Below, piece after piece: positions 40,801 to 50,385 of a DNA stretch of 64,000 nucleotides. The position numbers were made by a program, and so were the translations under genes. The first letter of the stretch is position 1; every line of letters begins with the position of its first letter. The notes under the pieces are model-generated. The model did no database searches. It was not told where the DNA came from and worked only from the letters and a program-made list of their open reading frames with translations. The stretch is taken from NCBI RefSeq assembly GCF_001684335.1, contig NZ_LOIC01000088.1, forward strand, positions 62,001 through 126,000, given 5' to 3'. The DNA comes from Photorhabdus namnaonensis. Its GTDB lineage: Bacteria; Pseudomonadota; Gammaproteobacteria; Enterobacterales; Enterobacteriaceae.

Positions 40801-41679
40801 TTACAGGTATTTATTTTCAACAACATCTATTAAGTGCGATAATAATTCCGAGGTGTTGTCTTTTCGCCATGCCATTATTAACTCTATTGTAGGGGAATAT
40901 CCTGATAATGGCCGACAAATAACCGCGTCTGTCATGATGCTGGTAATATAGAACGGCACTATTGCACATCCCAAATTCAGACTAACCATGTTTAAGATTA
41001 ATAGCATGTTATTAGCTGTTTGAATAATATTAGGAGCGACATTATGTTCAGTAAAATAATTTTCTATAATCTGTTGTAATACGCCAGATTGTGTTGGATC
41101 GGGAGTAATAAAATTTTCTCCGTGTAGATCGTTGACTGAAATTTTCTCACAATATCTTAGCCTGTGATTGGCAGGCATCAGAACTACCAATGGTTCATTA
41201 AGAATGACTTTAAAATCAATATAATCGCTCTTTATTGGCGAACGCATGAAAGCGACATCAATGTCACCTTGTAATAATTTCTCTTCTTGTCCTGGATTAA
41301 ATAAACTAATAAGTTCTACTTTTGCTCCAGGATGAGCCAGGCGAAATATTGGAATGACTTCAGGTAATACTTTAACTTCTGCTGATGGGACAAATCCAAT
41401 AGTTAGCACAATTTGTTCCTGTGCCGCTCTGCGGGCCATTTTCTTCGCTTTTTCAGCATTATCAAGAATAAGCCTGGCTTGTTGGAAAAAAACTTCTCCC
41501 GCTTTGGTTAGAGAGACTCTACGTTTATTTCTCTCTAATAGTGTGGAACCAATATAATCTTCTAAATCTTTTATTTGTTGACTTAATGAAGGTTGTGCGG
41601 TATGTAACTTTTTTGCGGCTTTAGTAAAGTTTAATTCTTCTGCCACCGCAATAAAATAGCGTAAGTGTCTTAATTCCAT
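40801..41679 (-). CDS. hcaR: LysR-type activator of the hca genes
   Basis: A 292-residue LysR regulator with an N-terminal winged helix-turn-helix (MELRHLRYFIAVAEELNFTKAAKKLHTAQP) and the C-terminal effector domain. It is divergent from hcaE across 136 bases, as in E. coli, where HcaR activates hcaEFCBD in response to cinnamate or phenylpropionate. AGGAAA precedes the ATG. Confidence 0.92.
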   Translation of the reverse strand: MELRHLRYFIAVAEELNFTKAAKKLHTAQPSLSQQIKDLEDYIGSTLLERNKRRVSLTKAGEVFFQQARLILDNAEKAKKMARRAAQEQIVLTIGFVPSAEVKVLPEVIPIFRLAHPGAKVELISLFNPGQEEKLLQGDIDVAFMRSPIKSDYIDFKVILNEPLVVLMPANHRLRYCEKISVNDLHGENFITPDPTQSGVLQQIIENYFTEHNVAPNIIQTANNMLLILNMVSLNLGCAIVPFYITSIMTDAVICRPLSGYSPTIELIMAWRKDNTSELLSHLIDVVENKYL

Positions 41680-41815
41680 TGCCGTTTCCTCACATATCGA
41701 AAAAAAGTCTCAATTTAAACAAACAATGTATTTCACAAAATATTAATCTATTAATAGCATTCATTTTGCATGTTGGCAAAAAGTCAACCATTCTTTTACT
41801 TGAGGATTAAATAAT

Positions 41816-43177
41816 ATGACATTGAGCAAAAATTCAGATATTTACCGCCTGATTGATGCCCGAGCCGGTCGTGTAACTCCTCAGATTTATATCGATCCCG
41901 AGCTCTATCAGTTAGAACTCGAAAGAATATTCGGCCGTTGTTGGTTGTTTCTCGCTCATCAAAGTCAAATCCCCAATCCTGGGGATTTTTTTAATACTTA
42001 TATGGGAGAAGACAGTGTTGTTGTTGTCCGCCAGAAAGATGGTTCTGTTAAAGCTTTCCTAAATCAATGCCGCCATCGTTCTATGCGGGTTTGTTATGCG
42101 GATAGCGGTAATACCCGTGCGTTTACTTGCCCTTATCACGGTTGGTCATATGGTGTGGATGGGCGATTAGTTGACGTTCCGTTGGAAGCGTGCGCCTATC
42201 CACATGGGCTTTGCAAAGAGCAATGGGGACTTCAGGAAGTGCCATGTGTGGAAAATTATAAGGGATTGATTTTTGGCAACTGGGATACGACGGCGCCCTC
42301 CCTGATGGATTATCTCGGTGATATGGCGTGGTATCTTGATGGTGTGCTTGATCGCCGTGAAGGAGGAACTGAGGTTATTGGCGGTGTGCAAAAGTGGGTG
42401 ATCAATTGTAACTGGAAATTACCCGCTGAACAGTTTGCCGGTGATCAATACCATGCTCTATTCAGTCATGCCTCCGCTGTACAGGTTTTAAGTGTAAAAG
42501 ATGGCGATAGTAACAAAGCATTAGGCGCTGATCAGACTTCACGGCCAGTTTGGGAAACAGCAAAAGACGCGGTGCAATTTGCTCAGAATGGTCACGGTTG
42601 TGGATTTTTCTTGACCGAAAAACCCGATGCCAATGTTTGGGTTGATGGCGCCGTTGCCCGTTACTACCGTGAAACTTATGAGGAGGCAGAGCAGCGACTG
42701 GGAAAAGTCAGAGCACTGCGTCTTGCCGGTCACAACAATATTTTCCCGACACTTTCCTGGCTTAACGGTACCGCAACTATGCGGGTGTGGCATCCACGTG
42801 GACCTGATCAGGTGGAAGTTTGGGCGTTCTGCATCGCAGATAAAGCGGCTTCTCCAGAAGTAAAAGCCGCTTTTGAGAACAGTACTGTCCGTGCATTTGG
42901 TCCGGCAGGTTTTCTCGAACAGGATGATTCAGAAAATTGGGTAGAAATCCAGAAGGTACTTAGAGGTTACAAAGCCCGTAACAGCGCATTGTGTATGGAA
43001 ATGAGATTAGGACAAGAAAGAGTGCGGGATGATGGAATTCCGGGTGTGACTAATTATGTTTTTTCTGAAACCGTTGCCCGTGGCATGTATCAGCGTTGGG
43101 CTGACTTACTCACCAGTGAAACCTGGGATGAAGTAGAGGAAAAAAACCGGGTTTATCAGCAGGAGTTGGTCAAATGA
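41816..43177 (+). CDS. hcaE: 3-Phenylpropionate/cinnamate dioxygenase large subunit
   Basis: A 453-residue Rieske oxygenase alpha subunit. The [2Fe-2S] ligands are in [20 protein letters not shown] and [11 protein letters not shown]; the mononuclear iron site is in [19 protein letters not shown]. With HcaF it dihydroxylates the ring of phenylpropionate or cinnamate, receiving electrons from HcaD via HcaC. TTGAGGA precedes the ATG. Confidence 0.96.
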   Translation: MTLSKNSDIYRLIDARAGRVTPQIYIDPELYQLELERIFGRCWLFLAHQSQIPNPGDFFNTYMGEDSVVVVRQKDGSVKAFLNQCRHRSMRVCYADSGNTRAFTCPYHGWSYGVDGRLVDVPLEACAYPHGLCKEQWGLQEVPCVENYKGLIFGNWDTTAPSLMDYLGDMAWYLDGVLDRREGGTEVIGGVQKWVINCNWKLPAEQFAGDQYHALFSHASAVQVLSVKDGDSNKALGADQTSRPVWETAKDAVQFAQNGHGCGFFLTEKPDANVWVDGAVARYYRETYEEAEQRLGKVRALRLAGHNNIFPTLSWLNGTATMRVWHPRGPDQVEVWAFCIADKAASPEVKAAFENSTVRAFGPAGFLEQDDSENWVEIQKVLRGYKARNSALCMEMRLGQERVRDDGIPGVTNYVFSETVARGMYQRWADLLTSETWDEVEEKNRVYQQELVK

Positions 43178-43716
43178 AAGAGTTAATTGTCAATCAGGAA
43201 AAAAGGGTATCGCCGGAACTGCATTATGAAATAAGCCAGTTCTTGTATTACGAAATTGCATTACTGGATGAGTGGAAATTTCGTGATTGGCTTGAGCTGT
43301 TATCAGAAGATCTCAGCTATACCATGCGCACCATTGTTAATGCTCAAACCCGCGATCGCCGTAAGAGTATCCAGCCGCCAACCACTTGGTTGTTCAATGA
43401 TAATAAATTTCAGCTTGAACGCCGGATAGCCCGGTTGGAAACCGGTATGGCATGGGCAGAGGAACCCCCATCTCGTACACGTCATTTACTGACAAATTTA
43501 GTGATTACTGAAACGGACTCGCCTGACCAATTTCATGTTCAGTCCAATTATTTGCTGTACCGTTCACAAAAAGAGCGAGATGAAGCTTTTTATGTTGGTA
43601 AACGGCTGGATTGTGTTCGCCGTAATCCAAAAACGGATAGCTGGCTGGTTTGCAAACGTGAAATTACCTTGGATCAGGCAGTCTTAACTTTCCATAACTT
43701 GAGTGTCTTATTCTGA
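43174..43716 (+). CDS. hcaF: 3-Phenylpropionate/cinnamate dioxygenase small subunit
   Basis: A 180-residue ring-hydroxylating beta subunit of the NTF2-like fold ([62 protein letters not shown]). It has a structural role in the dioxygenase. It overlaps hcaE by four bases and shares a base with hcaC. Confidence 0.95.
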   Translation: MKELIVNQEKRVSPELHYEISQFLYYEIALLDEWKFRDWLELLSEDLSYTMRTIVNAQTRDRRKSIQPPTTWLFNDNKFQLERRIARLETGMAWAEEPPSRTRHLLTNLVITETDSPDQFHVQSNYLLYRSQKERDEAFYVGKRLDCVRRNPKTDSWLVCKREITLDQAVLTFHNLSVLF

Positions 43717-44045
43717 TGAATCAATTATTCGTATGTACTGTTGGAGAATTGCCTGATGGAGAGGCGCGTAAGGTTGAATACACACCGGATATTGCGCTGT
43801 TTCACTGTGATGGCGAATTCTTTGCTGTTGATGACCGGTGCAGTCATGGTAATGCCTCGATATCCGAAGGGTATTTGGAAGACAATGCGACAGTTGAGTG
43901 TCCACTGCATACGGCCAGTTTTTGTCTCAGAACCGGGAAGGCGCTTTGCCTTCCTGCCACAGATCCATTGAGAACGTATCCGGTTGTTGTCAAAGACGGA
44001 AACATTTATATCACTGTATCGGAGGAGCAATATGAGTTGGATTAA
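43716..44045 (+). CDS. hcaC: Rieske-type ferredoxin of the dioxygenase system
   Basis: A 109-residue ferredoxin. Its Rieske ligands are visible as [13 protein letters not shown] (C-x-H) and [14 protein letters not shown] (C-x2-H). It shuttles electrons from HcaD to HcaE. The 3' end overlaps the hcaB start by 14 bases. Confidence 0.95.
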   Translation: MNQLFVCTVGELPDGEARKVEYTPDIALFHCDGEFFAVDDRCSHGNASISEGYLEDNATVECPLHTASFCLRTGKALCLPATDPLRTYPVVVKDGNIYITVSEEQYELD

Positions 44046-44874
44046 AGATCAAGTCATTTTATTAACAGGCGGTGGCTCCGGTTTAGGTTTGGCTTTAGTA
44101 GAGCGTTTTATTGCGGAGGGAGCTAAAGTGGGGGTTTTGGAGCTATCGGCGGAAAAAGCGACAGCTCTGGCACACTGTTTTGGTAACGATATCTGTGTTA
44201 TTCACGGTGATGTCGCCTCTTTTGAGGACAATGAACGAGCAGTGGCTGAAACTGTTCGGCGCTTTGGCAAATTAGACTGCTTTGTTGGTAATGCCGGGAT
44301 ATGGGATCACAAAATCAGCTTGCTTGACGCCTCGCCAGAGCAGATTGATAAAGGATTTGATGAGCTGATGGGTGTGAACCTGAAAGGGTATATTTTAGGA
44401 GCTAAAGCCGCGTTACCGGCGTTAACCGCATCAGAAGGCAGCATGATTTTTACATTGTCAAACTCGTCATGGTTTTCTGGTGGCGGAGGGGTGTTGTATA
44501 CCGCCAGCAAGCACGGCGCGGTCGGCATGATCCGCCAGTTAGCTTATGAATTAGCGCCAGTTATCAGGGTTAATGGTGTTGCGCCTTGTGGTATGCCAAG
44601 CGATCTTCGCGGGGCCGCTTCACTATCTCAGCAAGATAGACGTATTACAGATAACCTGTCATTAGAAAGTCTCGGTGCGATTTTGCCTTTGCAATTCATA
44701 CCTCAGCCAGAAGATTTCACCGGTCCGTATGTCATGTTGGCTTCCCGCGCCAATAACCGTACTTTAACGGGGGTGATGATAACGGCTGATGCCGGGTTAA
44801 GTATCCGTGGCATTCGCCAAGCTACAGCGGGAGTGATGTCTCCGAACAAAAAGGAGAGTTCAAATGACCGTTAA
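44032..44874 (+). CDS. hcaB: cis-Dihydrodiol dehydrogenase (SDR family)
   Basis: A 280-residue short-chain dehydrogenase. [17 protein letters not shown] is the nucleotide loop, [11 protein letters not shown] contains the NAG motif, and the catalytic Tyr-Lys is in [14 protein letters not shown]. It rearomatises the cis-dihydrodiol to the catechol. GGAGGAG at 44021-44027 fixes the start at 44032. It overlaps mhpB by 11 bases. Confidence 0.95.
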   Translation: MSWIKDQVILLTGGGSGLGLALVERFIAEGAKVGVLELSAEKATALAHCFGNDICVIHGDVASFEDNERAVAETVRRFGKLDCFVGNAGIWDHKISLLDASPEQIDKGFDELMGVNLKGYILGAKAALPALTASEGSMIFTLSNSSWFSGGGGVLYTASKHGAVGMIRQLAYELAPVIRVNGVAPCGMPSDLRGAASLSQQDRRITDNLSLESLGAILPLQFIPQPEDFTGPYVMLASRANNRTLTGVMITADAGLSIRGIRQATAGVMSPNKKESSNDR

Positions 44875-45817
44875 ATTGATTTGTACTTCACACACGCCTT
44901 TGATGGACTTTGGTTCCCCGCCGAAAACGACAGAAAAGCATGTTCGGCAGGTTTTTCAGCAACTGGCTGAACAGGTAAAAGCCTACGACCCACAATTGAT
45001 AGTCATTTTCGCTCCTGACCATTTTAATGGTTTTTTTTATGATCTCATGCCGGCATTTTGCGTTGGAGTCAGGGCGAATGCAGTGGGGGATTGGGATATT
45101 GGTAAAGGTCCACTCAATGTTCCTGAAAACACCGCGCAGGATCTAATTTCCGCCTTATATAACGCTGATATTGATGTTGCCCAGTCTTGGCGTATGCAGG
45201 CTGATCACGGCTTTACTCAGCCATTGATGCTGCTTTGTCAAGATTTACAGCGCTATCCAACTATCCCAATATTTATTAACTGTGCAGCTAAACCATTGCC
45301 GACATGTCGCCGCGCTGTTGCGTTAGGTCGTGCGGTTGGTCAATTCTTATTCACCACAGATCAGCGGGTATTGTTGTTAGGTTCTGGCGGTTTATCACAT
45401 GATCCTCCGATACCCCAAATGGGACAGGTGCCGCCGGAAGTTGAGGAAGGACTGATTGCTGGAAGAAATCCGACAAAAGAAGTGCGCCAGAAACGGCAAA
45501 ACCGAGTCATTGAGGTTGGAAAATCGTTGGCTCGTGGCGAAAATATCGTTACCCCGTTGAATCCGCAGTGGGATGACGAGTTATTGCGTATTTTTTGTAG
45601 TGGCGATATTCAGCGCCTTGCTTCATTAACTGAGGAAGGAATTGCCATTCAGGGCGGTAAGGGTGGACAGGAAATTCGTTGTTGGATTGCGGCTTTTACA
45701 GCGCTTTCTGTTTATGGCGAATATAAAGCACAGCGGCATTATTACCAACCTATTAAGGAGTGGCTGGCAGGGATGGCAATGGTCAGTGCTCAACCTGTAA
45801 CTCAGATAGGAGCGTAA
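44864..45817 (+). CDS. mhpB: 2,3-Dihydroxyphenylpropionate 1,2-dioxygenase (extradiol)
   Basis: A 317-residue LigB-type extradiol dioxygenase. Motifs match E. coli Mhp[47 protein letters not shown] and [15 protein letters not shown], which supply the iron ligands. It opens the catechol ring of dihydroxyphenylpropionate or dihydroxycinnamate. In E. coli mhpB is in a separate mhp operon; here it is embedded in the hca operon. Confidence 0.95.
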   Translation: MTVKLICTSHTPLMDFGSPPKTTEKHVRQVFQQLAEQVKAYDPQLIVIFAPDHFNGFFYDLMPAFCVGVRANAVGDWDIGKGPLNVPENTAQDLISALYNADIDVAQSWRMQADHGFTQPLMLLCQDLQRYPTIPIFINCAAKPLPTCRRAVALGRAVGQFLFTTDQRVLLLGSGGLSHDPPIPQMGQVPPEVEEGLIAGRNPTKEVRQKRQNRVIEVGKSLARGENIVTPLNPQWDDELLRIFCSGDIQRLASLTEEGIAIQGGKGGQEIRCWIAAFTALSVYGEYKAQRHYYQPIKEWLAGMAMVSAQPVTQIGA

Positions 45818-45818
45818 T

Positions 45819-46988
45819 ATGCGGAATCAGACTTTTGTTATCGTTGGAGCAGGACAAGCGGGGGCGATGGCCGCCGCAACCTTAAGGCAGCAGCAGTTTG
45901 ATGGCGATATTATTTTAATTGGTAAGGAATATCATGCGCCTTACGAACGGCCAATTTTATCGAAAGAGTATTTAATCAACCCAGATGAAGCGCCTAAATA
46001 CTTGTTCTCCGAAGATTTTTATCTAAAAAACCGGATAGATCTACGCATAGGCCAATCGGTCAGCCAGATTATGCCATCAAAACATTGTGTTGTTTTAGAA
46101 AATGGCGGCGAGCTTAGGTATGACAAACTCCTGCTTGCTGTGGGGGCAAGAGCCAGACGATTTCCGCTCCTCGATCAACTGGGTGAAAATGTTTATACCC
46201 TGAGGACGTTGGATGATGCGCAACGTTTACGCCAGGCGGTGAAAAAAGACAAACGGATTTTGATTGTTGGTGGTGGTGTAATTGGCTTGGAACTAGCGGC
46301 GACTTCCTGTGAATTGGGAGCGAATGTCACGGTTATCGAACAGACGGATAACATCATGGGGCGTTGTGCCCCGCCGTTATTGCAGGATTATCTTTTGAAT
46401 CGTCATCAGGAAAACGGGGTGCAATTCTTCCTTGATACCAAAATTGTTTCCGCACAAAAACAAGGGAGTGAATTAGTACTTATATTGAACACCGGAGAAA
46501 AGGTGATCGGAGATATTATTATTTATGGCATCGGCGCCGAATTCAGGGATCAGCTTGCCGCTGATGCCGGTTTGGTAACTAATGGCGGTATCGTTATTGA
46601 CAGCCGTTGTCAGACTTCTGAACCGGATATTTTTGCTGCCGGGGATGTTTGCCTCCAGAGAGAACCACTAACAGGTGATCTCCAGCGCCGTGAAACCTGG
46701 GAAAATGCTAACCGTCAGGCGACTATCGCCGCATATGCCATGATGGGATTGGAACCCCCGCAGCCAGGCGCTCCGTGGTTCTGGACCGATCAGTGGGGCA
46801 TTAACATCCAGATGGTTGGCAACATGCAGGCTGAGGAGTGGCATGTTCAGGGTGATTTGCAATCAGATAAGGCCATTTTATTTGGTACAGAAAATGAAGT
46901 TTTAGTCGGTGCCGTCGCGATTAATCAGGGAAGGGAAATGCGCAATTTACGGAAATTACTTGCTAATCCTACGGTTGTTCCGGTGTAG
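45819..46988 (+). CDS. hcaD: Ferredoxin-NAD+ reductase of the dioxygenase system
   Basis: A 389-residue FAD/NAD reductase. FAD-binding FVIVGAGQAGAMAAATLRQQ, the APYERPILSKEYL motif, NAD-binding LIVGGGVIGLELAATSCEL, and PDIFAAGDVCLQ are all present. It passes electrons from NADH to HcaC. Last gene of the operon, ending before the perfect palindrome at 47035. Confidence 0.95.
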   Translation: MRNQTFVIVGAGQAGAMAAATLRQQQFDGDIILIGKEYHAPYERPILSKEYLINPDEAPKYLFSEDFYLKNRIDLRIGQSVSQIMPSKHCVVLENGGELRYDKLLLAVGARARRFPLLDQLGENVYTLRTLDDAQRLRQAVKKDKRILIVGGGVIGLELAATSCELGANVTVIEQTDNIMGRCAPPLLQDYLLNRHQENGVQFFLDTKIVSAQKQGSELVLILNTGEKVIGDIIIYGIGAEFRDQLAADAGLVTNGGIVIDSRCQTSEPDIFAAGDVCLQREPLTGDLQRRETWENANRQATIAAYAMMGLEPPQPGAPWFWTDQWGINIQMVGNMQAEEWHVQGDLQSDKAILFGTENEVLVGAVAINQGREMRNLRKLLANPTVVPV

Positions 46989-47034
46989 TATTTGAATAGT
47001 TAGTTTTATAGGAATAAGCAGTTTTATTATTGCT

Positions 47035-47062
47035 ATTGGTGATCCTCTAGAGGATCACCAAT
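47035..47062. terminator. Perfect 28-base palindrome between convergent genes
   Basis: ATTGGTGATCCTCT is followed directly by its exact reverse complement AGAGGATCACCAAT. It sits between the converging hcaD and the small gene at 47066, whose stop codon adjoins it. It could terminate both directions as a hairpin, though no T-run follows; it could also be a protein site. Confidence 0.6.
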
Positions 47063-47065
47063 AAT

Positions 47066-47341
47066 CTATGTCAAATTAACGGGGTTGGAGTGAAGGGGTA
47101 AGATGAGGCGACCATGATCTGTAATAGACATTTCATTAACAACAATATCGCTGTTATACAAAATAAAATATGATTCTATTATTAAGTCTTTTTCTAATAC
47201 CATTACATAACCGCGTTGATCACTGCGGGTCCACTGATCATCTTTTCCAGGGTCTAATGGCCAATATTTGTCGTTACCATCAGAATTCCAAGCACTAACT
47301 GAAACCTTAATCTGATTTTTCGAATTATTTTTAACTTTCAT
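47066..47341 (-). CDS. Small protein of unknown function
   Basis: A 91-residue protein from the ATG at 47341, chosen because GGAG lies just upstream; the longer frame runs into AT-rich non-coding-like sequence. MKVKNNSKNQIKVSVSAWNS reads like one edge of a beta-sandwich, followed by an acidic KYWPLDPGKDDQWTRSDQRG loop and further beta-strand-like stretches. No signal peptide or catalytic motif. I do not recognise the family. It is a single gene with its own promoter region. Confidence 0.6.
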   Translation of the reverse strand: MKVKNNSKNQIKVSVSAWNSDGNDKYWPLDPGKDDQWTRSDQRGYVMVLEKDLIIESYFILYNSDIVVNEMSITDHGRLILPLHSNPVNLT

Positions 47342-47796
47342 AATAATCTCCAAAATTATATATTTATGAAATTTAATTATATTTGATACGTAGATAATGT
47401 GCATTTGCAATATTGTATTATATATAAAAAAAACATTATCACATCTGGTATTTTTGATAGTTTTTATGAGATTTTTACTATTATAATTCAGTGGTAGATT
47501 AGTACTACAGCCGTACTTCCTTTTTTCAACAGAATAAGCGTTCATAGGAATCAAATCATGCGATTTCTTTGCGTCATGAACATCAGAAAAAACACGGATT
47601 TTGGGTTTATACGACCATAGTACTAATATAAAGTTAACAATTCATATGTTAATTTTTGCCGGATTTTAACTTCGTATTGTGATCAGGCTATTAAATTGGT
47701 TTGTTAATTAAAGCTATAGAGTAAATCATTACGGTTTAAAACGAATCATATTGTTTTAAACCGTAGTGTTTGTTTAAATGTAAAAATAATATTACA
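47342..47796. other. Intergenic region with strong hairpin
   Basis: A 455-base AT-rich region between the small gene and the OppA-like gene, both on the minus strand. ACGGTTTAAAAC (47731-47742) pairs perfectly with GTTTTAAACCGT (47753-47764) around a ten-base loop, 33 bases beyond the OppA-like stop, a plausible transcription end. Nothing else seen. Confidence 0.55.
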
Positions 47797-49407
47797 TTAG
47801 TGTTTAATAACATAAAGATCTTTCGATGACATAAGACCAAGTGGGCTAATATAATATCCACCAATATAAGGTTTTATTAATCTGGCGCTAACGTAGTAAT
47901 AAATAGGAATTGACGGGACATCTCTTGTAAGAATATCTTGTGCTTGCTGGAAATACTCTATGTTGTTTGTCGCTTTGGCTTTACTGATCAGATCATCATA
48001 AATATCGTTATGATATAATGATGTATTATTAGAACTATTGGTGACATAATTATTTAAAAACGAAGCAGGATTATCGTAATCAGCTATCCATGCGTGTCTT
48101 ACCAAATCAAAGTTACCTTGATGCATGGTGTCTAACATGGTTTTCCATTCTTGATTTTGTAAAACAGCATCCACGCCCAGATTTTTCTTCCACATTGAGG
48201 TGGCTGCGATAGCAATCCTTTTATGATCCTCTGATGTATTATAAAGAAGATTAAGTTTCAATGGGTTGTTTCTATTATAACCCGCTTCATTCAATAACTG
48301 CCGGGCTTTTTCAATTCTTTTTGCCAGAGTCCATGATGCATAATCCGGCTGTTTTAAGTTCATTCCTCCTGTGCTTGGTGGAGTATTATTATAGGCCGGC
48401 TTTTGGCCTTGCCCCAGGACTTTATTGGTTATGATGTTCTTATCTAAAGCCAGATTGAGTGCCTGTCTGACTCTAATATCGTTAAAAGGGGCTTTTTGGG
48501 TGTTAAATTCGTAATAATAAACACCTAATTTTGGAGAAATATGGACCTGACTACCTAACTTGGTTTTTAAAGAGTTAAATAAAACCGATGGGATATTTTT
48601 TGTGATATCTATCTCTCCTGCCAAATAACGGTTTACCACCGCTGTTTCTGATGTGACGTTAAGATAGGTGACTTTATTAATCACGGTGTGTTCATTATCC
48701 CAATATTGTGGATTTCTGACGCCAATCACTTTTTCGTTAACGATCCATTCAGAGAGTTTGAATGGGCCACTACTGACAAACACATTTGGTTGAGTCCATT
48801 TCTCACCATACTTTTCAACCGCTTTTTGGCTGATAGGCACCATAACTGGATGTGCCAGCATATTTAAAAAATAGGATAACGGTTGCTCTAATGTTACTTC
48901 TAGCGTTAAATTATCCAATGCTTTTACACCTAATTCATCGGTTTTTTTCTTACCTGCAAGAATATCTTTGGCATTTACTATATGCATGTTTTCAATATAA
49001 CTGCCATACGGGGACGCCATTTGGGGATCAATTAAACGCCTCCAACTAAAAACCACATCGTGAGCGGTAATCGGTGAACCGTCAGACCATTTTATTCCTT
49101 CTCTTAGATGAAACACCCAAGTTTTATTATCGTTAGTTTCCCAACGGATAGCTAAATTAGGATTAAACTTACCATCATTTCCTATACTGACTAATCCACT
49201 AAAAAAGTCGTTTATAATATCAAATTCAACATCACTTTCAACTTTATGCACATCAAGAGAAGCAGGCTCTGAACCATTATGACGAACAATATTCTGGTCG
49301 GTTGCCAGTTGTGTACCGGGTGGAATAATTGCTGCATGAGCTAATGTCAAGCTTCCAAGCATAACTCCTGTAAATAAGGATATATTTTTTATTGTTTTTT
49401 TCATCAT
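47797..49407 (-). CDS. Periplasmic oligopeptide-binding protein (OppA/MppA-like)
   Basis: A 536-residue solute-binding protein of the SBP_bac_5 family with a signal peptide ending LTLAHA. Family motifs: ATDQNIVRHNGSEPASLDVHKV, WVFHLREGIKWSDGSPITAHDVVFSW, APFNDIRVRQALNLALDKNII and DNPASFLNNYV. It captures peptides for an Opp-type ABC transporter. No permease or ATPase genes are adjacent, so this is a stand-alone copy that may feed a shared transporter or bind murein peptides. GGAG precedes the start. Confidence 0.92.
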   Translation of the reverse strand: MMKKTIKNISLFTGVMLGSLTLAHAAIIPPGTQLATDQNIVRHNGSEPASLDVHKVESDVEFDIINDFFSGLVSIGNDGKFNPNLAIRWETNDNKTWVFHLREGIKWSDGSPITAHDVVFSWRRLIDPQMASPYGSYIENMHIVNAKDILAGKKKTDELGVKALDNLTLEVTLEQPLSYFLNMLAHPVMVPISQKAVEKYGEKWTQPNVFVSSGPFKLSEWIVNEKVIGVRNPQYWDNEHTVINKVTYLNVTSETAVVNRYLAGEIDITKNIPSVLFNSLKTKLGSQVHISPKLGVYYYEFNTQKAPFNDIRVRQALNLALDKNIITNKVLGQGQKPAYNNTPPSTGGMNLKQPDYASWTLAKRIEKARQLLNEAGYNRNNPLKLNLLYNTSEDHKRIAIAATSMWKKNLGVDAVLQNQEWKTMLDTMHQGNFDLVRHAWIADYDNPASFLNNYVTNSSNNTSLYHNDIYDDLISKAKATNNIEYFQQAQDILTRDVPSIPIYYYVSARLIKPYIGGYYISPLGLMSSKDLYVIKH

Positions 49408-49848
49408 GATTTCTCCAGTAATAACGGGTTTTTTCGGGTTAATGTTGCAAATTGTAACGCCTGAAATCGGACCTAGGGTAAATAATTAGACTGAACGTGG
49501 AGCTAAAAGTAATTATAGCTAAATATGTATTATTTCATTCCAAATGTCTTTGATTAATAATTTTATTTTTCTAATTACCCTGTTTAAAGAGTGATAAAAA
49601 TAACCTGAATGACTTATTTTTATAAGAATTTATCTGAGCATTGTTATTTTTTTATTAAAAAAATTTATTTAACAACAATATTATCTGTTTCAGATATTAG
49701 TTGGTTTTTAACTTTGAAAATCGTGTTTTGTGAATTAACTCGCAATTTCTCAAAAGTGTGATTTCCTGCTACTGTCGGGTATCAACGAAGATTTATGTAG
49801 TGTAAGAGGTGAGTATGAATGTTGTAGATTAGCAAAATCCGCCGTAAA
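49408..49848. other. AT-rich intergenic region before the IS element
   Basis: A 441-base stretch holding the OppA-like promoter and flank of the insertion element. No gene or clear repeat seen until the hairpin at 49849. Confidence 0.5.
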
Positions 49849-49880
49849 CCCTCGCCCAATGCGGGCGGGGATATAAGGCG

Positions 49881-49898
49881 AAAAGCCCGTAGGGCTTT
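49881..49898 (-). terminator. Terminator-like hairpin after tnpA
   Basis: On the minus strand AAAGCCC-TACG-GGGCTTTT forms a compact hairpin ending in T, six bases beyond the tnpA stop. Confidence 0.6.
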
Positions 49899-49903
49899 AA
49901 AGA

Positions 49904-50329
49904 TCAATCAGGCGTTGTCTGGCTTTGAACATAGGCTCTGAGCGTTTCAATCGTTGCTCCTCCGGTGCTACAGACAAAGTATGATCTTGACCATAAAAGC
50001 CCCGTTTTACTCTGCATCCGTAAATGCGTGTTTTGCTGGCGCAGCAGACGCGACGACACGGATTTCAGATTGTTGACCATCACACTGACAGCCAGTTTTG
50101 GCGGATAGGCAACCAGCAGATGCACATGGTCTGGTTCTCCGTCCATCTCAATAATTTCACATTCGAGTTTTGCGGCAGCAGAAGCAAAAGCATGCCGCAA
50201 CTGTTCTATCATGCGTCCATCAAACAGTCTACGGCGGTATTTTGTCGTAAAAATCAGATGCACAACAAGTTTGCTGACACTATGCCGTTTACGGAAGAAC
50301 CCCTCCAGTAAATCATCGTGATTACTCAA
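49904..50329 (-). CDS. tnpA: IS200/IS605 transposase TnpA (Y1 HUH)
   Basis: A 141-residue single-domain Y1 transposase. The HUH metal motif is His68-Val-His70 in GEPDHVHLLVAYPPKL and the nucleophile is Tyr133 in IETLRAYVQSQ. It cuts and rejoins single-stranded DNA at the element's hairpin ends. Length is normal and no frame break is seen. It is divergent from tnpB, with 56 bases between the starts. Confidence 0.95.
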   Translation of the reverse strand: MSNHDDLLEGFFRKRHSVSKLVVHLIFTTKYRRRLFDGRMIEQLRHAFASAAAKLECEIIEMDGEPDHVHLLVAYPPKLAVSVMVNNLKSVSSRLLRQQNTHLRMQSKTGLLWSRSYFVCSTGGATIETLRAYVQSQTTPD

Positions 50330-50385
50330 TTGATATATTCCACTAACCTGTTAAAATAAAAGTATTATATCAATGAGCGCTGACG

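Noticed and set aside
47342-47554. N-terminal extension of the small gene to 162 residues
   Set aside because: The extension is AT-rich and unstructured, while the ATG at 47341 has a good ribosome site.
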